NCBI RefSeq assembly: GCF_026342405.1
Contig: NZ_JAPEMU010000001.1
Span: 2,604,001-2,668,000 of the forward strand
Direction of reading: 5' to 3'
Origin: Kitasatospora sp. NBC_00240
GTDB taxonomy: Bacteria; Actinomycetota; Actinomycetes; Streptomycetales; Streptomycetaceae
Length of the DNA: 64,000 nucleotides
A program made the position numbers and the translations under genes. The notes beneath the pieces are model-generated. The model had not been told where the DNA came from, did not search any database, and saw only the letters and a list, made by a program, of their open reading frames with translations. Positions 28,582 through 36,661 of this stretch are shown piece by piece; the first letter of the stretch is position 1; each line of letters opens with the position of its first letter.

Positions 28582-29513
28582 AGCTCTCCCAAGACCTTCT
28601 CGATCAGGGTCAACGACTCACGAGGAGTGAGGGCTTGCCCGCGGATGCTCCCGAAACGTGCAGCCAGCATACGGACCTCCTCCGGATCGGTGATCAACCG
28701 GCTGACGCTCTGCACCTCGACATAGCCGACCTGCTGCCGCCCTTTGGGGGTGAGCAGGATGAACGGACCGGCCAGCCCGGCGTGCTCCTCGCACTCCAGG
28801 GGCAGCACCTGAATCGTGGTACTCCGCAACCGTCCGAGCTGGAGCAACTGCCTCAACTGCCCCCGTTGGGCAGTCGGCCCGCCGATCCGCCGTCGCAGAA
28901 CCGACTCTTCCAGCACCGCATTGACCATGGGCGGCGGCCAGCGGGTGAGGACCTCTTGCCGAGCCAGTCGGGCGGCCACCCGTTGCTCGATGGTCGCTTC
29001 GTCCAGGAGTGGTTGCTGGGCATCAAAGGTGGCCCGCGCGTAGTCCGTGGTCTGCAGAAGCCCCGGGACTGTGAAGGTACTGAAGAAGTTCAGCTCCACG
29101 GCCTCCAGTTCCAGCCGCGCGTAGTCCCGGAACCACTCGGGGTGCCTCACCCGCGCCTTCGCCTTCGCCCGGGTCAGGTCCTCCTTGGCCGCCTTCAACA
29201 GGCCGCCTGCCCCCAGCAGTTCGTCAGCCGCATCGAGGAACTCCGGTTGCGGCGTGCGGCGGCCGCGTTCCAGGGAGGAGATGAGGTCCTCCCCGTACCC
29301 GAGCCGGTCGCCGAGCTCCTTCTGCGTCAGCCCGGCCCGCTCCCGCAGCAGCTTCACCTGCTTGCCGATCGCGCGGAGGAAGTCCGTCGCGCCTTCGGGG
29401 TCGTCCGGCGGCTCCGGCCGGCGGTCCAGGCCGCCGTCCCGCACCGCGCCCGCCGGCCGCGCGAACGGATCCGCCCGGTCCAGGTCGTCACCGCCACTCT
29501 CCCGTAGCGCCAT
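28578..29513 (-). CDS. XRE-family regulator with DUF5753 domain
   Basis: 311 residues. The helix-turn-helix is at ~50-95 (LRERAGLTQKELGDRLGYGEDLISSLERGRRTP). The C-terminal DUF5753 domain includes WFRDYARLELEAVELNFFSTFTVPGLLQTTDYARA and IQVLPLECEEHAGLAGPFILL. It is the standard partner of the DUF397 gene downstream. The start at the ATG 29513 is chosen; a GTG at 29561 with GGAG immediately adjacent is less likely. It is divergent from the anti-sigma-type ATPase gene, an arrangement common for these modules. Confidence 0.9.
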   Translation of the reverse strand: MALRESGGDDLDRADPFARPAGAVRDGGLDRRPEPPDDPEGATDFLRAIGKQVKLLRERAGLTQKELGDRLGYGEDLISSLERGRRTPQPEFLDAADELLGAGGLLKAAKEDLTRAKAKARVRHPEWFRDYARLELEAVELNFFSTFTVPGLLQTTDYARATFDAQQPLLDEATIEQRVAARLARQEVLTRWPPPMVNAVLEESVLRRRIGGPTAQRGQLRQLLQLGRLRSTTIQVLPLECEEHAGLAGPFILLTPKGRQQVGYVEVQSVSRLITDPEEVRMLAARFGSIRGQALTPRESLTLIEKVLGEL

Positions 29514-29671
29514 CAGCGACCACCGCCTCACGGGCCCCGGCGGGCCCCCCGTGCCGTTCACCTCCGGTAGGACCGGCGGGCCGGACCGTCAACCGGCCGT
29601 GCCCGTACAGCCGCGTCCCGTACCGGATCACCTGCTCGCCAGAGTAGATGCAAGCGGGCACGCTCTGTGAC

Positions 29672-30190
29672 ATGAAGTCCGAAATCGCTCCCGCCAGACC
29701 GACCGCGGCCACAGCTCCGCGCAGCTGGCAGTTCGCCTCCACCTGGCGGGGTGTCCGGCTCACCCGGGTCGCCGTCACGAAGCAACTCGCCGAGTGGGGT
29801 TGGGCGGTCGACACCGAGACCACCCAGAACGCCGCCCTGCTGGTCGCCGAGCTCGCCGCCAACGCGGTCGTCCACGGGCGCGTGCCCGGCCGCGACTTCC
29901 GGGTGCGGCTGAGCATGGCCGAACCGCCGGCCGCCGAGGGCGGTGCCGCCGGGCCGGCCACGCTCCGTGTCGAGGTCGCCGACTCCCGCGGCGACCGGCT
30001 GCCCGCTCCACGCACCGTCACTGACACCGACGCAGCGGGGGTCGGCCCCGACTCCGGCGCCGAGTCGGGGCGGGGCCTGGTGCTCGTCGACGCGCTGGCT
30101 TCACGCTGGGGCAGCGTCCCCCGGCCGCCTTCGGGAAAGACCGTCTGGGCCGAGCTCCACCCCACCGAGCCCCGCTCGGCGGAAGCGTGA
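29672..30190 (+). CDS. Anti-sigma-factor-type ATP-binding protein
   Basis: 172 residues with a single HATPase_c_2 domain: N box LLVAELAANAVVHG (~57), VEVADSRGDRLPAP, GRGLVLVDALASRWG and GKTVWAELH. Such RsbW-like proteins bind ATP and sequester sigma factors or their antagonists; in streptomycetes they frequently lie opposite XRE/DUF397 pairs, as here. ATG 29672 gives the usual family length; an in-frame ATG at 29648 has no better ribosome site. Confidence 0.9.
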   Translation: MKSEIAPARPTAATAPRSWQFASTWRGVRLTRVAVTKQLAEWGWAVDTETTQNAALLVAELAANAVVHGRVPGRDFRVRLSMAEPPAAEGGAAGPATLRVEVADSRGDRLPAPRTVTDTDAAGVGPDSGAESGRGLVLVDALASRWGSVPRPPSGKTVWAELHPTEPRSAEA

Positions 30191-30223
30191 CCGGCAGGCC
30201 GTCCGCCGTCCGTCGTCCGCCGG

Positions 30224-30251
30224 CCACCAGCCACCAGCCACCAGCCACCAG
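30224..30251. repeat. Four copies of the heptamer CCACCAG
   Basis: Four perfect 7-base tandem copies lie between convergent gene ends. The last runs into CCGGTGG, allowing a short hairpin (CCACC-AGCC-GGTGG). Simple sequence repeat. Confidence 0.85.
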
Positions 30252-30291
30252 CCGGTGGACGTCTCCCGACGAACGGGGGTGTCCGCACGCC

Positions 30292-30777
30292 CTACTGCAC
30301 CGTCAGCGTCCCGTGCATGTTCGGGTGGATGCTGCAGATGTACCGGTACTCGCCGGGCGTGGTCGGGGCGGTGAAGGTGGTCGTCTGACCGCCGGCGATG
30401 TCGCCGGTGTCGAAGAGGCCGTCGGTGACGGAGGTGACGGTGTGCGCGGTGCTGTCCTGGTTGATGACCGTGACGGTCGCGCCGGGGGCCACCGTCACCG
30501 CGACCGGGGTGAACGCGAAGTCCTTGATGGTCACCGTGACGGCGGCCGCCGGGGTCCCGCTGGGTGAGGCGGACCCGGAGCCGGCGGCCGAGGGGCTCGC
30601 CGAGCCGGCGGACGGCGACGGCGACCCGGCCGCGGTGGGCGACGCGTCGGCGCTGGCGGGCGACGGGGTGCTCGGGGTGCTCGGCTTACTGGACGAGCAG
30701 CCGGCGAGGCCCAGCAGGGCGAGGACGGTGACGGCCGTGAGGGCGGTCCGCCACCGGCGGGGGTTGGTGGGCAGCAT
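30292..30777 (-). CDS. Cupredoxin-domain lipoprotein
   Basis: 161 residues. Lipoprotein signal (ALTAVTVLALLGLAGC, lipobox Cys ~25), a 50-residue Ser/Pro/Ala linker, then a plastocyanin-like domain: VTIKDFAFTPVAVTVAPGATVTVINQDS, with copper ligands His in STAHTVTS and Cys, His and Met in YICSIHPNMHG. All four type 1 copper ligands are present. It probably carries electrons or copper on the outer face of the membrane; no partner oxidase is adjacent. ATG 30777 follows GGAG. Confidence 0.9.
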   Translation of the reverse strand: MLPTNPRRWRTALTAVTVLALLGLAGCSSSKPSTPSTPSPASADASPTAAGSPSPSAGSASPSAAGSGSASPSGTPAAAVTVTIKDFAFTPVAVTVAPGATVTVINQDSTAHTVTSVTDGLFDTGDIAGGQTTTFTAPTTPGEYRYICSIHPNMHGTLTVQ

Positions 30778-31047
30778 GGTGCTCCGGCCTTTCGGGTCCG
30801 CGCCCGCCGGGAGGCGGGCCGCCGGTGGCCAGACTCCCGCAGGCCTGCCGCCCCAGGCGGGTCCACCCACCCGTCGGGGCCTCCCGGTCACCCGAACGGG
30901 CGGCCTCCGTTCGACCGATCGGCCCCGCCGTCCCCTCTCCTGGACCACCCGTTCGCCCCGCCACCCCGCCACCCCGCCACCCCGTGGGCAACGGGCAGGC
31001 CTGCCCTGGGAACGCCGCAGCGCAGCCGACCGGCAGCCGACGGGACG

Positions 31048-32172
31048 TCAGGAACGCCCGGCGGACCGGAGACGGGCGGCCAGGTTGCGGGCGCCGAGGC
31101 CGAACCGGGTGGCGGGGACGAGCAGCGCCGCCGAGCGCTTGATGCCGCGCTGCTTGGGGGTCACCCGGGCGCGGTGCTCGGCCTCGTAGCGGGCCAGTGC
31201 GGCGGCGGGGGCGGCCGGGTGTTCGGCGAGGGCCGCGGCCAGCGTGCGGGCCCCGGCGATGGCGAGGCTGGAGCCGTCCCCGAGCAGGGAGACGCAGGAG
31301 GCGGCGTCGCCCAGCAGGGTGATGCGGCCGCGCGACCAGGCGGGGAGGTCGACGGTGCTGACCGCGTCGAAGTAGAGCTCGTCGGTGTTCGCCACCTGGT
31401 CGAGCAGTCCCGGCACCCGCCAGCCGAGGCCGGTGTGGGACTCGGTCACGATCCGCCTGTGCAGCCCCGTGTCGTGATGGTCGAACGCGGTGATGTCGGG
31501 CCGGCGGAAGATGAAGGCGGCCAGGGCGGCCCCCCGGGAGGGGTGGACGGAGACCAGCCGGCCGGGGGCGTTGAGCAGCTGCACCTCGTGCGGATGGTCG
31601 GCGGGCTCCCCGAGCGGCAGGGTGGCGACCAGGATCCCGGTGGGCCGGACGAAACCGCGCTCGGGACCGAAGGCGAGGCGCCGCACCTGGGAGTGCAGCC
31701 CGTCCGCGCCGACCACCAGGTCGAAGCGGCGCGGCGCGGCCCGCTCGAAGGTCACGTCCACCCCGTGCTCGTCCTGCTGGAGTGCGGCGATGCTGTCGCC
31801 GAGGAGGAACTCGGTGTCGCTACGGGCCGCTTGCCGGAGGACGGCGGCCAGGTCACCGCGCGGGACCTCGACCTCCCGGCGCTCGCCGCCCGCCCGGCCG
31901 CCGGGCAGGGGCAGCCGGGCGATGGTGCGCCCGGAGGCGTTCAGCAGGCGCATCGTGGTGGCCGAGGTGGCGGCGGCCCGCAGGTGCGGCAGGACGCCCA
32001 TGGCCTCGACCACGGGCAGGGCTGCGCCGCGGACGTCGACCGGGTTCCCGCTGGAGCGCGGGTTCGCGGCCTTCTCGACGACGGTCGGGCGCAGGCCCTG
32101 GCGGGCCAGCCAGTAGGCGAGGGTGGGGCCGGCCACGCCGGCACCGGAGATGAGAACGCTCCGAGGAGTCAT
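31048..32172 (-). CDS. FAD-dependent monooxygenase paired with a divergent TetR gene
   Basis: 374 residues. FAD motif VLISGAGVAGPTLAYWLARQG at ~6-26, second motif DLVVGADGLHSQVRRLAFG (~155), third motif ITLLGDAASCVSLLGDGSSLAIAGARTLA (~285). Belongs to the aromatic-ring hydroxylase-like flavoproteins; the CVSLLGDGSSLA variant marks a subgroup usually annotated only as FAD-dependent oxidoreductase. It is divergent from a TetR gene across an operator-rich 89-base gap. Substrate unknown. Confidence 0.88.
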   Translation of the reverse strand: MTPRSVLISGAGVAGPTLAYWLARQGLRPTVVEKAANPRSSGNPVDVRGAALPVVEAMGVLPHLRAAATSATTMRLLNASGRTIARLPLPGGRAGGERREVEVPRGDLAAVLRQAARSDTEFLLGDSIAALQQDEHGVDVTFERAAPRRFDLVVGADGLHSQVRRLAFGPERGFVRPTGILVATLPLGEPADHPHEVQLLNAPGRLVSVHPSRGAALAAFIFRRPDITAFDHHDTGLHRRIVTESHTGLGWRVPGLLDQVANTDELYFDAVSTVDLPAWSRGRITLLGDAASCVSLLGDGSSLAIAGARTLAAALAEHPAAPAAALARYEAEHRARVTPKQRGIKRSAALLVPATRFGLGARNLAARLRSAGRS

Positions 32173-32186
32173 GCCATCACCGTAGA

Positions 32187-32235
32187 TGCACTCGATGCAT
32201 TTCTGCAATGAGTGCAGTTTTGCATCAGATGCAAA
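32187..32235. promoter_or_regulatory. Nested TetR operators in the divergent promoter
   Basis: TGCACTC...GAGTGCA (32187-32193 with 32210-32216, perfect 7-base arms) and TTTGCATC-A-GATGCAAA (32219-32235, perfect 8-base arms) share the TGCA core. They fill the gap between the oxygenase and the TetR gene. Confidence 0.65.
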
Positions 32236-32261
32236 CCTGCACCGCACGCTAAGGTGTCCGG

Positions 32262-32867
32262 ATGTCCCTTCGTGACCGCAAGCGCGCCCGCACCCGCCAG
32301 GCCCTCGTCGAGGCGGCGACCGAGCTGTTCCGCCGGCAGGGCTACGACCGGACCACGGTGGCGGACATCGCCGCGGCGGCGGAGATCGGCACACGGACGT
32401 TCTTCAGCTACTTCGCCAGCAAGGAGGAGCTGCTCTTCCCGGAGTCCGACACCCGGGTGGAGGCCGTGATCACCGCCATCGACTCCCGCACCCCCGGGGA
32501 GGGCCCGGCCGAGGTCCTGCTCCGCGCCCTGAGCGCCGTGCCGGACACCGGCGACGACCTGGTCGGCCCACTGGCCGCACTGCGCCTCGAACTGATCCGC
32601 ACCGTCCCCGCGGTACGCGGCCGCGCCCTCCAGATCCAGCTCGACGCCCAGCAGGAGATCGCACGCCGGCTGGCCGAGGCCTTCCCGGACCAGCTCGACC
32701 CGGTCCGGGCGGCCGCACTCACCGGCGCGTTCGCCGGCGCCGTCACCGGCGCCCTCCAGGTCCTCCTCGAAGACCCGGAGCACCTCGCCACCCCCGCCGA
32801 CCTGCACGCCGCCGTCCGGGCCGCCACCGACACCGCACTCGCCCCCTGGCTGCGGCCCGGAGCCTGA
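32262..32867 (+). CDS. TetR-family regulator of the adjacent monooxygenase
   Basis: 201 residues. HTH: RDRKRARTRQALVEAATELFRRQGYDRTTVADIAAAAEIGTRTFFSYFASKEELLF (~4-59). The GTRTFFSYFxSKEELLF helix is characteristic of a large actinomycete TetR group beside oxidoreductase and efflux genes. The divergent layout and palindromes in the gap indicate it represses both itself and the FAD monooxygenase (inference). Confidence 0.93.
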   Translation: MSLRDRKRARTRQALVEAATELFRRQGYDRTTVADIAAAAEIGTRTFFSYFASKEELLFPESDTRVEAVITAIDSRTPGEGPAEVLLRALSAVPDTGDDLVGPLAALRLELIRTVPAVRGRALQIQLDAQQEIARRLAEAFPDQLDPVRAAALTGAFAGAVTGALQVLLEDPEHLATPADLHAAVRAATDTALAPWLRPGA

Positions 32868-32901
32868 GCGCGGGCGGCTGCGCCTCCCCCGGGGACGACC
32901 C

Positions 32902-33240
32902 CTACGGCTCCCGGGTCGAACTTCCGTGTTCGATCTGCTGGATGAGCCGCTTGAGCTGGGTGACTTCGTCCCGCAGGGCCCGGTCGCCGGCCGGGGTGAG
33001 GGAGAGCCAGGTGCGGGCGCGTCTGCCCTCGTAGCCCTTCTCGACGAGGATCAGTCCGGCCTTCTCCAGGACTGCCAGATGCTGGCTGAGGTTTCCGGCA
33101 GTGAGACCGAGTGCCGTGCGCAGGAATCCGAACTCGACCCGTCGGGCCTGGTGGGCGATGGTGAGGATGCCCAGGCGGACGCGCTGGTGGACCACGTCGT
33201 CCAGGCCGTTGACGGGGTGCTGACCGGGCTCGGCGATCAT
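32902..33240 (-). CDS. Winged-helix regulator paired with a membrane protein
   Basis: 112 residues. The pattern RLGILTIAHQARRVEFGFLRTALGLTAGNLSQHLAVLEKAGLILVEKGYEGRRARTWLSLTPAGDRAL is the winged-helix (PF13601-type) regulator family. The ATG overlaps the stop of the upstream membrane protein gene (ATGA), so the pair is coupled. Such regulator-membrane pairs occur widely in actinomycetes; the signal is not known. It has a 10-residue extension before the DNA-binding domain. Confidence 0.9.
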   Translation of the reverse strand: MIAEPGQHPVNGLDDVVHQRVRLGILTIAHQARRVEFGFLRTALGLTAGNLSQHLAVLEKAGLILVEKGYEGRRARTWLSLTPAGDRALRDEVTQLKRLIQQIEHGSSTREP

Positions 33241-33992
33241 GAGGTTTTGCGCTGACGGGACTGCTGGGCCAGGCCGAAACCGAGTGCGCCGAGCAGGAGG
33301 AGCAGCCCGGGGACGCCCAGACGGGGCAGGGCGGACCAGGGCGGGGCGGCGAAGCTCCCGGCCCATCCGGTGCCGAGCGGCACCAGCTCGAAGGCCAGGT
33401 ACGCCACCGTGAGGAGCAGCAGGGCAAAACTGCGTTCCACCCAGGACAGCACCAGCAGCGGTAGTCCGACGGCGGCGGCGTTGCCGACGAGCCGTTCGAG
33501 GAAGACCGTCGACCCCGAGGCGGGATCGAGCCGCAGGCCCCAGAAGTCGAGCGGGGTGCCGGGCCGCGGCATCCCCTGCCGGAGGCTCCAGAACGCGGTG
33601 GCCGTCGCCAGCCCGGCCAGGACGATCCCCGCCAGGATGTACGGCCGGACCGGGGTGCCGACCCCGCGGTTGCGGGAGCGGCGGACGTAGAAGAACGCGA
33701 TCGCCGCGTAGGCCAGGCCGAGGCCGAGCGTCCAGTAGAGCGGCGATCCCTGCGTGACGAGGGTGCAGCTCGTGGGGATGTCCCCCGAGCCCGGGGCGGC
33801 CGGGCAGTCGGTGACGGTCCGGACGCTGGTGGTCAGGCGGCCGACCAGGATCCCGCCGAGGGTCAGCACCCCGAACAGCAGGAGAGGGAACCAGGCGCCG
33901 CGCTGGGCGGCACGGACCTGACGGGTCAACTCGCCGAGGCCGGCGAGGACTTCACTGGGAGTACCTGATGACGGTACTGCTGCGTCTGTCAT
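33237..33992 (-). CDS. Integral membrane protein of unknown function
   Basis: 251 residues with about six hydrophobic helices and a short extracytoplasmic loop holding two Cys (VTDCPAAPGSGDIPTSCTL). No family that I recognise. It precedes the winged-helix regulator with a 4-base overlap, so they are co-expressed; it may be the regulator's sensor. No strong ribosome site precedes the ATG at 33992. Confidence 0.75.
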   Translation of the reverse strand: MTDAAVPSSGTPSEVLAGLGELTRQVRAAQRGAWFPLLLFGVLTLGGILVGRLTTSVRTVTDCPAAPGSGDIPTSCTLVTQGSPLYWTLGLGLAYAAIAFFYVRRSRNRGVGTPVRPYILAGIVLAGLATATAFWSLRQGMPRPGTPLDFWGLRLDPASGSTVFLERLVGNAAAVGLPLLVLSWVERSFALLLLTVAYLAFELVPLGTGWAGSFAAPPWSALPRLGVPGLLLLLGALGFGLAQQSRQRKTS

Positions 33993-34245
33993 GCAGTCAG
34001 CTTTGCATTACAAACCAGTTGTGACAAGAGACCTGCGTGGGACCGGAGGACCGGGGCCCCGCGCGCCTCCATCGGGCCGGCCGGGTACGACGCGCTGAGC
34101 CGGTCGTACGCCACCGTGCAGCGGCGACTGCCGCCGCTGCAAGGACCGGCGGGCAGTCCGTCCGCGGGGACGTGAGCCACGGGCCGAGGTGCCCGGCCGG
34201 CTCACGCGTGGCGGTCCCGGCGGCCGCCCCCGCCGGGCCGTACCG
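33993..34245. other. Intergenic stretch without clear gene
   Basis: Separates two minus-strand genes. Short open frames on both strands have no recognisable features. An A/T-rich patch (34000-34025) may be the promoter of the membrane protein gene. Confidence 0.4.
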
Positions 34246-36327
34246 TCAGAGCGGCCCGGGCAGCGGCTGCTCGGCCCAGATCGTCTTGCCCTCGCGGAGG
34301 TAGCGGGTGCCCCACTGGGCGCTGAGCTGCATGACGATGAACAGCCCCCGGCCGCCCTCGTCGGTGCTGCCGGCCTGGCGCAGGTGCGGGGCGGTGTTGG
34401 TCCGGTCGGACACCTCGCAGATCAGGGTGCGGTCGCGGATCAGGCGCAGCTGGACGGCGCCCTTGCCGTAGCGGATGGCGTTGGTGACGAGTTCGCTGAC
34501 GATGAGCTGGGTGCTGTACACCAGGTCGTCCAGCCCCCAGGCGACGAGCTGGCGTTCGGCCAGCTCACGGGCGTGGGAGACGACGGCGAGGTCGTCGGGG
34601 AAGGTCCAGGCGGCGACGTTCCCCTCGGCCAGGTGGTGGGTGCGGGCGAGCAGCAGGACGGCGTCGTCGCCGGGCCGCTCGGGCACCAGGGTGTAGACCG
34701 CCGCGTCGCAGAGCTCCTGGAGGCTGCGGCCGGGCCGGGCGAGGACCTGGTGCAGGCGTTCCAGCGAGGCGTCGCTGTCGCGGCCGCGGTCGGTCACCAG
34801 ACCGTTGGTGTAGAGGGCGAGAACGCTGCCCGCCGGCAGTTCGACGGAGGCGCTCTCGAAGCCGGCGCCGCCGACCCCCAGGTGCGGGCCGCCGGGCACC
34901 TCGAAGGGGAGCACCTTCCCGCTGGGGTCCAGCACCAGGGGCTGCGGGTGGCCGGCCCGGGCGGCGGTGCAGCGACGGGAGACCGGGTCGTAGGTGAGGA
35001 CCAGGCAGGAGGCGATCATCTCGGACCCGGGGTCGCCGCTGCCGGGCGTGACGGCGCTGTCCCGCGCGAGCCGGACGGTGGTGGTGTCCAGGCGCTCGAG
35101 CAGTTCGTCGGGCGGCAGGTCGAGCGCGGCCAGGGTGCGGACGGCGGTCCGCAGCTGGCCCATGGTGGCGGCGGCCTCCACGCCCCGGCCGGCGAGGTCG
35201 CCGACGACCAGTGCGACCCTGGCCCCGGAGAGCTGGATGACGTCGTACCAGTCGCTGCCGGCGCCTCCCGCCATGTAGAGGTGCGCGGCGTCCACGGCGG
35301 AGACCGACGGGGGCTGCTGGGGCAGCAGGTAGCGCTGGAGCGCGGTGGCGACGGTACGTTCGCGGGCGTAGCTGCGGGCCTTGTCCAGGCTCAGGGCCGC
35401 GCGCGCGGTGAGCTCCCGGGCGAGTTCCAGGTCGTCCTCGTCGAAGGGGTCGGGCCGCTCGTAGCGGTAGTAGGCCGCCAGGCCCAGGACGGTGTCGTGG
35501 ACGACCAGCGGAACGGCGATCAGGGAGTGCACGCCGGCGGTCCGCCACCGTTCGGTGGTGACCGGGTCGGTCTCCAGCCAGCGTTCGCCGTAGTCCAGCC
35601 GGCTGACCAGCCGGGGGCGGATGTCGGCGAGGCTCTGGGTGAACGGGGTCGGGAACGGGAAGGTGTTGAGGCGGCCGATGCGCACCGGGAGTTCTCCGCC
35701 GTGGCGGGTGCGGTAGGCGGCGCGGCGCAGCGGGTGGTCGGGGGAGACCGGGCCCTCGTGGGCGGGGCCGGCCCGCCAGGCCTCGTCGAGGACGTCGACG
35801 GTGGTGGCGTCCGCGAAGCGCGGCACCGTGACGTCGGCGAGCTCCTGCGCGGTGGTGGCGATGTCGAGGGTGGAGCCGATGGTCCGGTGTGCCCGGTGCA
35901 GGACGGCGAGGCGTTCGGCGGCGGACTCCCGGGCGGTGACGTCCTCGACGGCGACGGCGACGCCGAGCGGTTCGCCCTGCTCGCCGCTGACGCCGTCCTC
36001 CAGCCGGTAGAGGGTCAGCGAGAGCACCTGGGCCCGGTCGGGGGCGGCCGCGGGGTGGCCGCGCACCAGCCGGCCCGTCAGGGTGGCGCCGGTGGCGAGC
36101 ACTTCGGCGGCGAGTCCGGTCATTTCGGCGGCGGGGAATCCGGGGACGAAATCGGTGAGCCGACGGCCGACGGCCTCCTCGCCGGGCAGGCAGCGCAGGG
36201 TGCGGGCGGCGCGGTTGAGCTGCACCAGTCGCAGTTCGCGGTCGAGGACGTACCAGCAGCGCGGCGCCCCGCCGAACAGTGCCGCCAGGAGGGCGGCCTC
36301 CCCCTCGTCGCGATCCGAGTCCCGCAC
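34246..36327 (-). CDS. PAS-GAF-PP2C-ATPase partner-switching regulator
   Basis: 693 residues: PAS-like domain (~10-110), GAF domain (~135-310, FADATTVDVLDEAWRAG and AGVHSLIAVPLVVHDTVLGLAAYYR), SpoIIE-type PP2C (~325-545; GGAGSDWYDVIQL, VVGDLAGRGVEAAATMGQLRTAVRTLA, LALYTNGLVTDRG, DDAVLLLARTH) and a C-terminal anti-sigma ATPase (~560-690; LIVSELVTNAIRYG, GGRGLFIVMQLSAQWG, GKTIWAE). Phosphatase and kinase-like ends lie in one chain. The metal-binding Asp in LYTNGLV is Asn where most have Asp, so phosphatase activity may be altered. The GTG at 36327 has GGAGG 7 bases upstream and is preferred over the ATG at 36381, which has none. Confidence 0.88.
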   Translation of the reverse strand: MRDSDRDEGEAALLAALFGGAPRCWYVLDRELRLVQLNRAARTLRCLPGEEAVGRRLTDFVPGFPAAEMTGLAAEVLATGATLTGRLVRGHPAAAPDRAQVLSLTLYRLEDGVSGEQGEPLGVAVAVEDVTARESAAERLAVLHRAHRTIGSTLDIATTAQELADVTVPRFADATTVDVLDEAWRAGPAHEGPVSPDHPLRRAAYRTRHGGELPVRIGRLNTFPFPTPFTQSLADIRPRLVSRLDYGERWLETDPVTTERWRTAGVHSLIAVPLVVHDTVLGLAAYYRYERPDPFDEDDLELARELTARAALSLDKARSYARERTVATALQRYLLPQQPPSVSAVDAAHLYMAGGAGSDWYDVIQLSGARVALVVGDLAGRGVEAAATMGQLRTAVRTLAALDLPPDELLERLDTTTVRLARDSAVTPGSGDPGSEMIASCLVLTYDPVSRRCTAARAGHPQPLVLDPSGKVLPFEVPGGPHLGVGGAGFESASVELPAGSVLALYTNGLVTDRGRDSDASLERLHQVLARPGRSLQELCDAAVYTLVPERPGDDAVLLLARTHHLAEGNVAAWTFPDDLAVVSHARELAERQLVAWGLDDLVYSTQLIVSELVTNAIRYGKGAVQLRLIRDRTLICEVSDRTNTAPHLRQAGSTDEGGRGLFIVMQLSAQWGTRYLREGKTIWAEQPLPGPL

Positions 36328-36661
36328 CGTGAAACCTCCGGGCAGCCGTACCTGATCCGTCGTGTTCCCTTCCCCCACCATGGCAGAGCAGCGGGGCGGC
36401 GGCCCGGCAGGAGTCGCTGGCGGGTCGCGGGTTCTCGGCCGTCCGGGCGGGCCCCGCGATCGCCGTGCCGGCGGCCCCGGCCTACCGGGCAGGGCGGCGC
36501 GGCGGGCGGGTGGTCCGCGGGCCGGGCACCGCTGCCCCGTCCGGCCGAGCCGGGGGCCGCCCGGCGGGCGGGACCGGCCGGGGTGTGGACAGTCTGAGTT
36601 CGCCCCCTGCCGAGAACGAGCCGCCCGCGACGGGCCGGCCCAGGGGGCCCGAGGAGCGGGG

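Noticed and set aside
33989..34300. Small open frames between the membrane protein and the PAS-GAF regulator
   Set aside because: No recognisable domain, poor ribosome sites, and overlapping candidates on both strands.
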